Assembly (NCBI GenBank): GCA_951799425.1
Contig: OX637394.1
Location: 5,033,501-5,097,500, forward strand
DNA: 64,000 bases
Reading direction: 5' to 3'
Origin: Ilex aquifolium
Lineage: Eukaryota > Streptophyta > Magnoliopsida > Aquifoliales > Aquifoliaceae
This document shows positions 34,101 to 45,976 of the stretch, in pieces; positions within the stretch are counted from its first letter, which is position 1, and each line of letters starts with the position of its first letter. Both the position numbers and the translations under genes were made by a program. The notes under the pieces were generated by a model that was not told the DNA's origin, made no database searches, and was given only the letters and a program-made list of their open reading frames with translations.

Positions 34101-37100
34101 TTCTAGTGTAAGAAAAAAATCAAGGTGATTGTACACCATCAAGGTGGAGTAGGTTTTAGAAAGTAATTATCTTTACCTCTAGGTGGGTGCTCTTGTCGAA
34201 ATGGCTCATTTTGATTCAGATAAGGTTTACTACTCAATAGCTTCTCTGACTTCTTCATGGATGATTTTAAATAAAGTGTCAGCTGAAATATTTTTATTGT
34301 CTGCTATGGTCATTGGTGCTCTTGAGGACTTACTTCAGAAGTCCTAAGGCTAATTAGCCCCTTTGAAAGTTTAGAAACTTCAACTCTCATCTGGAAAACC
34401 ATTGTTAATGAATTTCTTAAATTTGAGTTTACTAGTCTTCAATTCATTTATGCAACCATTCCACCGAGTCTCCTGATGACTTCCTTGATAACCAGAATAC
34501 TTTTTGAGCATTTCTTCTTCAACACAATGATGTAGCTGTAACATATTCTAATGATGTAATGGCACTACATTTCTTCGAATATCCTGTGAGCTTGTACAAA
34601 TTATCAAGCAGGTCATTGATAAAAATAAGTTTGCGTAATATAGTTTTTGGGAGCTTATGTCAGTTTTTCTGATCCCTTATACATTATTTAATCTTCCAGG
34701 GTTGTGGCCACTGCTGTTACATACATGAGACGTGTTTATGTAAGGTATGTTTCATGATTACCTGATGTTGGGAGGACAATGCACTTTTGGTTGCCGGTTG
34801 GTCTTGCTTGAACTTTTCTTATTCTTATCTTAGTCTGATCACTTCCTTTTTGACTTATGATGTGTATACTTACATATTTGAAAACCTTGTGGTCTCTTCA
34901 CATACAAAGTATGTGTCATGACTCGTGAGCTTCTTCTTTCTTTCGTTGTAAATTCATATATTTGGAGTGTATGTTTTAAAGTTTTACTTTCTATGATTTA
35001 CTTGTATGCTCAACTAAATGAAATTACACACAAGCAACAGATATACGAATACACTGAAGAAAGAAAATATCTTTCTCTCTTTCTCAATATTCTCTCAATG
35101 TTCTTTCTATTTGTTTTTCGAATTAGTTATTTGTACCTAAATAATTGTTAGTTTTATTACACGTCATCAGCATGAGAGCTAGTCAATTGAGTCACAACGA
35201 ATAATATTCTATATCTGGGAGGTAGAATCAGGTATATGAATTTATCGGTTTTAATTAACACCATACATGTTATGAATGTTTGTTGTCCTATTTTTAAATT
35301 GCCATTATATTTAAAATAGTGTCTAACACACGTGCCTGAAACACACAAATTGTGTACCTAAATACATAAAGACTTAATATAAATTGTTTGCTAAAGCTTC
35401 TTACTTTAATCAATCACGAATTAGAAGTCTAGCGTGTTATAAAACTAGCAAATTATTTGGGCGCAAATGACTAATTCAAAAAGCAAATAGAGAGAATACT
35501 GAAAGAGAGAGATTGAGATATATTTCATTCGGTGCATCTCTTCCTTCCCCGGAGTCTCCATTTTATTGTGAAAACTACATCCGTTGGTTGAGTAGGTAGA
35601 TAATAAATTTAATGACATGGCAGTGGGCATTTGCCCACATGCCATGTTATAAAACTATTACATTATGAAAATAATGTAAAGGGAGACTCCGGGTAAGGAA
35701 GAGATGTATTGAATGAAATAGATCTCAATCTCTCTCTTTCAGTATTCTATCTATTTATTTTATGAATTAATTATTTGCACCAAATAATTTGCAAATGTTT
35801 TATTATAACACGTTTGCAAATTATTTAGGTGCAAATAACTAATTCAAAAAGCAAATAAAGAGAAACAGAGAAAGATTTTCTTTCTTCTGTGCATTCGTAT
35901 ATCTCTTTCTTGTATATAATTTCATTCAGCTGAGCATGTCTTATAAGCCAAATTTACAAACTATTCAACATCGTCGGTAGAGTAAGAAAACAATGGAGTC
36001 AATGAAATATAATGGCAATGGTCATCCACCTACATGCTAATGTTTTCAACACTCCCCACTGGATGACCACGTAAGATGGTGTTAGTTGCACAAACGTTTT
36101 CTCATTAAAACCTTGTCAGTAAAACACAGTGGATAAAAACCGGACAAAGGAAAAAGAGTACAGTGTGCAAATTGTCTAGTTGGTATTCTAAGCACTGTCT
36201 CGTTAAAAACCTTGGTAAGTAAAGCCTAGTGGCAAAAAAAACCTTAGCGAAGGGAAAAAGTGTACAGGCCTCCCCATGTTGAATATATTTGACCAAGATG
36301 ATGATTGTTCAGCTTGATAGATCTTTGAGATGTTGCATTCCGATTTTGTTCACCAATTTATGAAATGTAATCGGTGGGAGTACTTTAATGAATAAATTTG
36401 CCAAATTTTCAGCTGAACGAATTTACTGAACCTTAATATCACCATTCTTCTCTAGCTCATGGGTGTAAAAGAACTTGGATGATATCGCCTTTGATATATC
36501 CTTCCTTGAGTTATGTGATACAAGTTGTGTTATCCTCGTATAGTATTGTTGGAATGCCTTTGATTGAAGGTAGTCAACTTTACTCTTGAATGGTCTAGTT
36601 GTGTAATACAATTCCTGCATCTAACACTATCTTAAGTGGTCATCCAAGGGAGAGTGTTCAAAATATAGCATGTCGATGGATGTCAATGTCTACTGTCATT
36701 ATATTTCATCGACTCCATTGGCTTCCTACTCTACCGACGGTGTTGAATATTTTCTAAACTTTACCTATAAAAGTCATAATCAGTTGAATGAAATTACACA
36801 CAAGATACAAATATACATATCCACTGAAGAATAAAATCTCTGTCTCTGTATTCTGTCAATATTCTCTCAGTGTTCTCTCTATTTGTTTTTCGAATTAATT
36901 ATTTGCACCTAAATAATTTATTAGTTTTATTACACGTTATCAGCACGTGGGCCAGTCTACTAAATCACAACTGAATAATATTCTATATCTGAAAGGTAGA
37001 ATAAAGTATATGAATTTATCAGTTTTAATTAACACCATACATGTTTTGAGAATAGCATGATATGAATGTTTGTTGTCCTATTTTTAATTGTCATTATATT

Positions 37101-40100
37101 TGAAATAGTGTCTGAAGCGCATAAATTGTGTACTAAAGTACATAAAAACTTAATATAAATTATTTGCTAAAGCTTCTTACTTTAATCAATCACGAATTAG
37201 AAGTCTATCGTGTTAGCAAATTATTTAGGTACAAATGACTAATTCAAAAAGTAAATAGAGAGAATACTGAAAGAGATAGAGATCTATTTAATTCGGTGCA
37301 TCTCTTCCTTTCTCGGAGTCTCCCTTTTACGGGAAAAACTACATCCGTTGGTTGAGGAGTTGGACAATAAATTTAATGACATAATGACAGTGAGCATCCA
37401 TGCATATGTCATGTTTTTAAACATATTTATAAATAGATTTCTTTGATCGCAAAGTTATATAAAACAAAATAATCGAGTTAGATAAAAATAAAATACACTC
37501 GATAAATCGCTGTCATTAGTAGCGGTTGATCATGCGTACTCAAAATATTCAATATCTTCATTTAATTTCATGTGTGAATTTTAAGATTACATAAAAATAT
37601 TTGTTTCTTTGATTTGACAAACTAGAGAAAACATACTCCGCATTTTATGTATCAAATATTATACTACAACAATATTGAACAATGGGTTCAATACATACAG
37701 TGACCTCATATCGTATCTCTTACTTGCTGAGAAGAATAACGAATTACTAATGAGGAAGCATGAGGCTTGTCCAACTGGCCACCAAGTCTTTTCAGAAGGA
37801 CTAACATCTTTTCATGGTCAAAGATGAGGTCGTGGTTATGGTCATGGCAAAAATAAACATAATCATTTTTGTAAGGGTTACCATAGAGACCCGAAGTCAT
37901 TCACATCAATTCGAAATGAAAAAATGCCTCACACTACTAGAAGTAGTATAACCATAGTAAAGAAAAGAAAGAGAAGGGGTTGCCAAATAAACTCTCTAAG
38001 AAAACTGAAGATGTTTGTTATATATGTGGAATGAAAAAACACTAATCGCGTACCTGCTATATGCCGAAACATTTGACAGATCTCTATCAAAAATCCGTTG
38101 AGAGAACAGAAAAGTTGATAGAGACGAATTTTAGTGCGGGGACATCTGGCACCGCCTTCATTTATTATCCATTAGATTTTACTAATCTGTATCTTTCTGA
38201 CTTCTTTGTGAACCCTAACGGAAATGAAATGAAAAAATAGAATAAGAATATTATCTTAAAGCAATAATTTGTATGTATGTCTGTTAGTTTTGTCTGTGTG
38301 TGTCATTTATTTTCGTAATATAATAGTTTTATAACATGACATGTGAGTGGATGCCCACTGTTATTATGTTATTAATTTATTGTCCAACTCCTCAACCAAC
38401 GGAGTGTTGTAATTTTTTTTATAGGAGACTTCGGGCAAAGAAGAGATGCACTAAATGAAATAAATCTTCATCTCTCTTTCAGTATTCTCTCAATTTGTTT
38501 TTTGAATTAGTTATTTGTACATAAATAATTTGCAAACGTATTATAGCAAATAATTTAGGTGCAAATACCTAATTCGAAAAGCAAATAAAGAGAACACTAA
38601 GAGAATATTGAGAAAGAGAGAAAGATATTTTCTTTCTTCAATGTATTCGTATATCTGTTTATTGTGTGTAATTTCATTCAGCTTTGCATATCTTTTATAG
38701 ACAATTTATAAACTATTCAATACCGTTGATAGAGTAAGAAGACAATGAAGTTGATGAAATATAATAGTAGTAGGCATCCACCCACATGCTAATATTTTTA
38801 GCACTCCCCTTTGGATGACCACGTAAGATAGTGTTAAATGCACGAGTGCAGTCTCATAAAACCTTGCCAGTAAAACCCAGTGGGATAAAAACTGGACGAA
38901 GGAACAGTGTGCAAATTGTCAAGTTGGTATCCTAAAACTACCTCGTTAAAAACCTTACCAAGAAAAAAACCTTAACAAAGGAAAAAAGAGTACAAGCCTC
39001 TCCCTGTTCCCTGTTGAATATATCCAGTCAAGATGATATCTCTGAGATGTCACATTCTTATTTCGTTCACCAATTTATGAAATGTAGTTGGTGGGAATTC
39101 GTTAGTGAAAAAATATGTTAGATTTTCGGTCGAACGAATTTGTTGAACATTAATATCACCATTCTTCTCTAGCTCATGAACGTAAAAGAATTTTGGTGAT
39201 ATATATTTTATTCTGTCGGCTTTGATATATCCTTCCTTGAGAAGTGTGATACAAGTTGTATTGTACTTGTATAATATTGTTGGAATGTCTTTGATTAAAG
39301 GTAGTCCACTTTGCTCTTGAATGGTCTAGTTGTGTGATACAATTCCTACATCTAACACTCATCCAAGGGTGAGTGTTGAAAACATTGGCATGTGGGTGAA
39401 TGCCTACCGCTATTATATTTGTCTTTCTACTCTACCGACGGTGTTGAATAGTTTGTAAACTTTGTCTATAAAAGGCATGCTCAGTTGAATGAAATTACAC
39501 ACAAAAAATAGATATACGAATACACTGAAGAAAGAAAATCTATTTCTCTCTTTCTCAGTATTCTCTCAATATTCTGTCAGTGTTCTCTCTATTTGTTTTT
39601 CGAATTAGTTATTTGAACCTAAATTATTTGCTAGATAACACAGTCAAATTTTTAGAATTCTCTGTATTAATTAGTTTTTTTAGTGCTGCTGCATCATGGA
39701 ACACACTCAGGTCTAGTTCAAAGCCTATAGCTTGCTTAGCATTCTCTCATTTTTCTCTCAGGAAAAGCATGACAGAATGTGATCCTCGTCTAGTGGCCCC
39801 AACCTGTTTGTACTTGGCAGCAAAAGCAGAAGAAAGCACAGTGCAGGCTAGGCTCCTTGGATTTTACATCAAAAAATTATGTAATCACTTGTTATCATTC
39901 TTTGGAAAATCAAAGAAGTACTTAATTACCATCTATGAGCCTTGTGTTTTGCTTTTGCAGATTCAGGTGAAAAATATAGGTGCGAAATAAAAGACATACT
40001 CGAAATGGAGATGAAGATTTTGGAAGCACTCAACTATTATTTAATTGTATACCATCCTTACCGTGAATTGTCTCGGTGAGAATGTTTTCTACATGTCACA

Positions 40101-42764
40101 AGTATTTAGTTTGGCCTTGATGTATCCTTAATAAAATAAGGCTCTCTTGCAATGGATACCATCTTTGTGACTCCCATTCCAATCCGTTCTTTTCTGTCAT
40201 TCTGTTAATCCATTCACTGTGACTTTTATGGGCCTAAAAGTCTTACCCTGGGCTCCATTTTCTTATTTTTTCCTGTAGTTTGTTATTATGTCTATGGCTA
40301 TGTGCCAAGCCATTGAAAAAGGCAGCCTTCAAGACCATTGTCTAACATAACATGATATTTTTTTTGTCACAACATAACATGATATTCAATGTCTATGAAT
40401 TGGTCATATGGAAGGTGTTTCAGACTCTGGTGTTAAACGTACATAGGTGGTTGTATCATGAGTTGATTTGCTATGATGCACTATGAATAATGTGGCACCT
40501 AAAACTGGTATGCACCATCCAGCTCCAGGATTATTAGACACTTAACATGAACAACATAAATACCTGTTATATTGTGTGTGTAACTGAGCATGGAGTTCTA
40601 GCAACTTCGCAGACTTTGTCAGGGATCTTTATCTGATTCTGGCAGCTCCAAGTGACCTTAGGACCCCACTGATTCCATTTACTTGAGGCATGGATTTTTT
40701 TTTTTTCCGCCTCAACTTGGTGTCCTTTATGTGCTGTCAGCATAAGTTTTCTTTAGAATGATTCTTAACTGATGGTTTCTCCTCTCTCTGGCTCTCTTTC
40801 TCAAGACAGGTTGCTTCAGGATGCTGGCATGAGTGATGCGACTCAATTAACTTGGTAAAAACCAATTTTCAGTTCATTAACTCTAAATTTCCTATCGAAA
40901 TGTGATGGTTGAAAGGTGGGGAAAAATTCATTGTAGGGCTCTTACTTTGGCAAGTTGATTGGTGCAGGGGACTTGTCAATGACACCTATAAGATGGATCT
41001 AATTCTTATACATCCACCGCACCTAATTGCATTAGCCTGCATATATGTAGCAAGCGTGCTCAAAGATAAAGAGAACACTGCCTGGTTTGAAGAGCTCCGA
41101 GTTGATATGAATTTAGTAAGTCCTGGTTACTAAATCTTCAATCAGCCGCACGTTTTATATCTCCTTATTATTGATGAATACATTAAACCCTATTCTAGAA
41201 ATCCACTCTGGACCTGATGCATTTTTGTCAGAAGGTGTGGCCTGCTCACTGCGGGTTGCCCTACCCAAAAACTCTGAACCTTTTGTCCCTTGATGACAAG
41301 TTGAACCCTGAAACCTTTCCTTGAAGTTGGGAGCATGAGAAACCTTCTAATCTCAACACCTTTGTTTCATTCTGTAAATATTTCAGTCGTTCAACTTATT
41401 CAGTGGTATGAGATGACTGACTCATTCTCATAGGTGAGGATGTGGCTCTTACCATAATTTCTTTTTGTTTTTCACTTCATCTGTTTAGCAAAACTTGAAC
41501 CGGTTCAGAATTAGTAGGTATAATTTTATTGATGCCCATGTTTACAAATTAGCCCATTTCTAAGTTTTGTAACTTTTGTGTAGTAAGAAATTATAATACG
41601 GGACGGAACATTGGGCAATTAAAAAACAACACACTCAAAATTAAGTGTTGTGGAGATGAGAATATTAATATGGATGTGGTAAAACGAGAAATGAGTATAT
41701 GCGTAAAACAGTAAAAGTAGCACCAATTGGAGATAAAGTGAAAGAGAATCGACTTTGGTGGTTTAGACATGTTTATAGAAGATCTAATAATGTACCAGTA
41801 AGGAAGAGTGATTTGATACATGTCGATGGTAATGCGAGAGATAAAGGTAGGCCTGAAATAACTGTGGACGAAATAGTAAAAAATGATAGAGGGCAATGGA
41901 ACAAGATTCATGTAACCGACCTCAAATAGCTGGGATTAGGGATTTGTTGAGTCGAGTTGAGTTGTAAGAAATTATAATATGAGCAAAAGAGGCAAGTGAA
42001 GCACACTGCAACAAAGCCCTTAGATCAGACGGGCAATCTGTCGCAGCCAAGCTATTAATAAGTATGTGTATGTAGATTACAACCAATACTTGGTAGTGTT
42101 CAAATTGACAAACTTCGTGCCATCTAGTGGTGTTTGTTGACAAGAATCTTCTCTTGCACTCCTGTCTATCTAAGACCATCTATCAAGCAATGTTTCTTCT
42201 CTATACTGATTTGTTTCTTAATAAATTCCCTTCAATATACTTTTGCCTTCAGTTAGATCTGCATATAGATTCTTGTGGAATGTCTTCAACCAGTTTATTC
42301 TCTACTCAATTAACAGCAGGAACTGTGTGCTGCATGTGAATTCTCCTGTCTCATTCTTGAGAGAATTTAGTTTGGCGGGAGTGTAGACATTTATGCCTAT
42401 CAAGGCTCTCTGCTAGATTTTTTCCGATTAGCTCATGTAACCATGTCATTTTTTGTTTAGCTATGAAAGAAACAAATGAATGGCAATGACTTGTTATATC
42501 CTTCTGATGCCTTCATTAGATTCATTAATTAGCTGTATTGGAGTCTCTAACATGCTCCATTATAGTTTCATTGTGTACCTGGTTAGGGCTTATGTTTAGG
42601 TTTAGAGAGTGCTCTTTTAAGCGTCTAAATCCTGAGTGTTGGTTTTTTACTGATTTTGACAGGTGAAAATTATCGCGATGGAGATATTAGATTTCTACGA
42701 CAGCCACAAAATGATCACAGACGAGAGGGTAAATGCTGCCATGAACAAGCTCGCTTTCAAGTAA
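31133..42764 (+). CDS. CYCC1: Cyclin C (CDK8 module of Mediator)
   Basis: Nine exons with consistent phases: 31133-31164, 31292-31398, 33848-33887, 34700-34744, 39762-39880, 39961-40075, 40810-40854, 40968-41115, 42663-42764; 250 residues against about 253 in Arabidopsis. It begins MAANFWTSSH, continues LDKERGITLDDFKLIK, and has a cyclin box from about residue 57 (VRQRVVATAVTYMRRVYV, then CDPRLVAPTCLYLAAKAEES at 81-100) and a second cyclin fold (WGLVNDTYKMDLILIHPP). All junctions use GT-AG and the frame is open throughout. Cyclin C binds CDK8 and controls Mediator activity in the nucleus. Introns 2, 4 and 8 (2.4, 5.0 and 1.5 kb) are swollen by retroelement insertions, yet no exon is damaged. 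The exon junctions were placed by matching the remembered family sequence, so a few bases at a boundary could shift. Confidence 0.95.
32567..32585 (+). mobile_element. 19-bp retroposition footprint (poly(A) tail only)
   Basis: CTTTCC plus 13 A is flanked by an exact 14-bp duplication ATTGGAGTTCAGTA (32553-32566 and 32586-32599). This is what an extremely 5'-truncated retroposon would leave. A similar CTTTCC-A tract occurs near 29408. It lies in intron 2 of cyclin C. Confidence 0.7.
32594..33065 (-). pseudogene. RNase H-like domain relic in cyclin C intron 2
   Basis: On the minus strand an RNase H-like text can be read: KAEL-AIHKGPMLEAL near 33030-32985 (the conserved Glu helix), then SLEAYYLLEASL, then ADYLTTLG near 32665 (compare RxANRVADxLANLG of plant LINE-type RNase H). 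The part 32941-32594 is open; the upstream part contains a stop. The plant 'putative ribonuclease H' family is often the tail of L1-type LINEs. A host gene fragment is also possible. Confidence 0.5.
34980..39640. mobile_element. Nest of Ty1/copia LTR fossils in cyclin C intron 4
   Basis: Two LTR subfamilies occur in both orientations. Subfamily A (starts TGTTGAAAACATTGGCATG, TATA-like CTATAAAAG) is seen at about 34990-35158(+), 35806-36052(-), 36654-36944(+), 38561-38805(-) and 39374-39637(+). Subfamily B (starts TGTTATAAAACATGCCATG-like) is seen at about 35450-35650(-), 35650-35815(+), 37215-37430(-) and 38320-38545(+). A gag remnant with an RGRGYG-like stretch and a zinc-knuckle relic lies at about 37690-38180(+). 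RNase H-end remnants (SKAISSKFFYTHELEKNGD) lie at about 36290-36650(-) and 39050-39370(-). All look broken, with many breaks. The composite 34990-35650 is repeated at 36700-37430. Old, judging from divergence between copies. Confidence 0.8.
41599..41964 (+). mobile_element. 5'-truncated RTE-type LINE in cyclin C intron 8
   Basis: Encodes the far C-terminus of a LINE ORF2: VAPIGDKVKENRLWWF, RHVYRRSNNVPVRKSD, then GRPEITVDEIVKND and WNKIHVTDLK with a stop. It ends in TTGAGTCGAGTTGAGTTG, the short-repeat tail style of plant RTE LINEs in place of poly(A). A perfect 15-bp target duplication TAAGAAATTATAATA flanks it (41584-41598 and 41965-41979). Only about 366 bp were inserted, so it is dead on arrival. 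Confidence 0.88.
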
Positions 42765-43605
42765 TAGATAGCTGGGCAAGTCAGCAAACTTACCGCCTAA
42801 TTAATCTGTTTCCTACTCTATCTCTAAAGCCACTTCCGCTTTTTGATGGGCTAAAATGCTTAAGATCAAGTCAAGCAGGGATTACATTTCCCGTCGAGTC
42901 ATGTTCGTGTACTATTATTACCGAAAGGAAAAAAATTGGAGATATAGAAAATTGGGTTACCTATTTGAGGCTCTGAGGTACGAAACTCACAATTTTTATT
43001 TATTTATTTATTTAAAGAAGCAGTTAACTAATGCCTGAGTCATTTCTTTCAAATTTCTTGTGAAATTCTATTGCTGTCTGGGAACTTTTTGTCAATAATG
43101 TGAATTTGTTTTGAAAAGTTTCTATATATTGAATGAAATCTGCTGCTACTAGAAGAGCGATGGCCTCGAACCAGGGTCGAGGAAAGGAGAAGCTACCTAA
43201 ATTGATGAGATAATAGGTACTAGAAGGTAAAGAGGCTTATTGCTACACACAAAGGAACATAAATGAATTTACATAAAACATTTTCCAGAAACTTCCTACA
43301 ACATTTTTTTGTCACCAGCCTTGATCAGTTTAAGAAGTGCATATACAGAATGCCTGCTTTGCAAGTTATAAAACCTTTCACAAGCTCGGGCAAAACTGTA
43401 CTTGACATCAAATAAAGAAAATAAACTCGGGGTGTGTCTGTGTGCGTGCGCGTGCCAGAAACTATGGACAAAAAGTTGTGCAACAGGAAGAAGCAAAAAC
43501 CAAAGTTCTTGATCACTCTTCAACAAACTTGGATCTGAAGAAACATTAGCAGCCGCCAGAGACAATTAGATGGGGCAAGTAGTTCAAAAATTGTTAATAA
43601 CCTCA
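42765..43605. other. Convergent 3' ends of cyclin C (+) and the His-rich gene (-)
   Basis: No further coding exon was recognised. The two genes point toward each other and leave about 840 bp for both 3' untranslated regions. A TG-rich run lies at 43430-43455. Confidence 0.5.
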
Positions 43606-45491
43606 TCATTTCTTCTTCCCCTTCTTTTTGGCCTCCTGCTTTGCTGCTCAACATGTCATGTAAATTTATCAAAACCAATATTGGTAAGATCATATTATTA
43701 CAATAAGAAAGCATAGAGGAAATAGTGACTACCTAATCTCCTTTTAGCTTCCGATTTGGCGAAGAATTCCCTCCATTCATCAGTCAGAACGAAAACTGGA
43801 TCCTCCTCCTCGTCTTCTACTTCTAGTTCCTCATTCTCATCTTGCATCATCCTATTTACCAGCAAGTTCCATATCACATCAATTGAATAGGTAAAAAATA
43901 ATCATCGAATCCCCAGAGAACTGCATTTTAAATTAAGCAACAAAAATAAACAAATTTACCAAAGCAGATTTGAGTGGACATCATCGCTTTCCAGGTCTCG
44001 GCCAGTCCAAGGTTCAAATTTCAGATTGCTTTAAATTTTCAATCATTTTCACTTAAAGCCAAAGGAAATTCACAAAGAAAATTCGGACTTCAATGTGCCA
44101 AGGAAAATTATGTTCGAAGACACCAAATTAGCTCAGTATATGTGTTTCTGCAGTACATTGTCATAAGAGCTTCAAAATATACCCAACAACGGGTGGCTTT
44201 GTTTCGGTCACGATACAAGTGAAAAAAAAATGAGAAGATCTTAAAAAAGAGATTTCGGGCTTCTTCCCAATGGAGTCTACCATAACTTACCGACCAGTGA
44301 AAGGAAGGATCTCTTGAAGGGATAGCCGAACCAATTGAAAATCTAGCAGTTATTAATGGCTTGGAAAGAAAGATGGGCTAGGTTTTCTTCTCTGATCTTA
44401 GAAAGGAGTCGTTCGCCTTGAGGCTGTACTATTCTCCTCTCCTGTGTCAGGTTTCAGGTTTGAGGGGGTAGGCACTTCTTACAGGTATTGGGCAATCATG
44501 TGTAAAAGACATTGAAAGATAGGACGAATAGTAGTAAGCGGAAAAGAAAAAGAAGAGCTCTATACCTATCACCAACCAGCCTAGAGTTTTGTTTTTCGTT
44601 ACCCTCAACAGCACACCGAGGCTAAAAAAGACCTTTTTCTTCTTATCTATTCTCTCTACTTGAAGAAGCTTTTACAGTAGTCCCCAGCATCACCAGTTCT
44701 GTTTTTTGATCAGACATTATTACAGGGGGAGGAGAACGATGTTCGAACCCGCAACCAGCAAGGGGCGGTCATGATGCCATTAGTACTTAAAATTTGGTTT
44801 TCTCTCCAGCTTAAACTACAAACTTCTGTCTAGTGCTTCAAATTCCTTAATACACATGTATCATTTCCATTTGAAGAAAGAATGTGACTTCTTCTATTTG
44901 CAATGAAAAAGGTAACAAATTCAGCAGAAATCATCAACTTAATTTCTCCACTCAAAGAAATTACTGATCACTTTCAAGGAAAAATTTCTCAAGAACCCAC
45001 CAATGAGAACCCCTTATTGTGAGATAATTCAATGCAAATAAGAAAAATATTACACACCCAATTGATAAAAATAAGTTTAAATTGATAGAAACAACTTTTA
45101 ACTGATCTTAACTCCACTGAAACCTATATATATATATCCAACAATAAGAATATGAAGAACGCTGTTCAAGAAACACTTACAAGGCATCGGCCAGAGTTCC
45201 ACCGGTCTCAGAAAGCTGCAAGTTCAAATGATTTGCAGACGGAACAGAAGCAACTGGTTCTGGGTTTTGAGGTAGGGAATGGGGAGAAACGAATAAAGGG
45301 CATGCCTTGGAGCGACTGTTGGGCTGGAGAAGAAAGCCATGAAGTGGACAGTTGGGTAACAAGTGGTGGTGGTGGTGGTGGTGGTGGTGGTGGTAAGAGT
45401 GGGTGTGCTGATAGCTGGGGAATAAAGAGTGGTGGTGGTGGTGGTGGTGTGGGCATGGCCTAAATACGCTGTACCTCTGTGACGAATCCAT
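43606..45491 (-). CDS. Uncharacterised small protein: His-rich N-terminus, acidic/basic C-terminus
   Basis: Four exons on the minus strand: 45491-45181, 44028-43960, 43851-43733 and 43646-43606, all GT-AG with phases that agree, giving 179 residues. Residues 15-21 and 34-43 are His runs coded by CAC/CAT repeats. Around 104-127 is FNLKFEPWTGRDLESDDV, then HSNLLW. Residues 128-166 hold a strongly acidic stretch (EDEEEDPVFVLTDEW) and REFFAKSEAKRRL. The protein ends in a Lys-rich tail (KKKGKKK). The C-terminal half looks like a conserved plant family of unknown function; I cannot name it. The last acceptor is a CAGCAG tandem site (43646 or 43643), so two forms differing by one Ala are possible. 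No signal peptide or membrane segment. It could bind metal through the His runs, but that is inference. Confidence 0.72.
44270..44800. other. GC-richer insert-like segment in intron 1 of the His-rich gene
   Basis: Composition and style differ from the AT-rich intron around it (for example GGAGTCGTTCGCCTTGAGGCTG and GAGGGGGTAGGCACTTC). It reminds me of plant mitochondrial intergenic DNA, so a nuclear mitochondrial insertion is possible. A GGGTTCGAACATCG word on the minus strand near 44735 resembles a pol III box B. Neither idea could be tested here. Confidence 0.25.
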
Positions 45492-45524
45492 TGTGGGTGT
45501 GCTGTTGGGAGTGTAGCGTGTGGG

Positions 45525-45547
45525 TATATATACTATTACTAGGGTTT
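45525..45547 (-). promoter_or_regulatory. TATA box and telo-box of the His-rich gene
   Basis: On the minus strand AAACCCTA (45547-45540, a telo-box common in genes for translation and growth) lies just upstream of TATATATA (45532-45525), about 34 bp before the ATG at 45491. The short distance implies a very short leader or a start a little further in. The sequence upstream of 45571 is a transposon. Confidence 0.55.
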
Positions 45548-45571
45548 ATTGGGTTAACAGTGAAGTTTTTA

Positions 45572-45828
45572 GTGAAAATTGGAAGTGAGTCCTCCTAGAT
45601 GTACTTGTTTGGAGATGAGTCCGGCAAGGAAACTTATAAGGGGCTAAGTCCATGTTTAAAATTATATGTAATGACTTAAGTCCACTTTTTTTTTTATCTC
45701 AAAAATACCCTTCCTTGAAAGGAAGTTAAATTAATTTCCTATTTTGGAAATTGTTATCCCTTAATTCAAGGTCAATTAAAATATGCCAATAAAATCTCCA
45801 TCATAAATTTAAAATTCAAATTCAAAGA

Positions 45829-45874
<46 letters not shown>

Positions 45875-45913
45875 ATCTTCATCATAAATTTAAAATTCAA
45901 ATTCAAAGCTCTA

Positions 45914-45976
<63 letters not shown>

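Noticed and set aside
45208-45456. Alternative Pro-run frame starting MPTPPPPPP
   Set aside because: Only the His-run frame from 45491 joins in phase to the downstream exons at 44028 and 43851.
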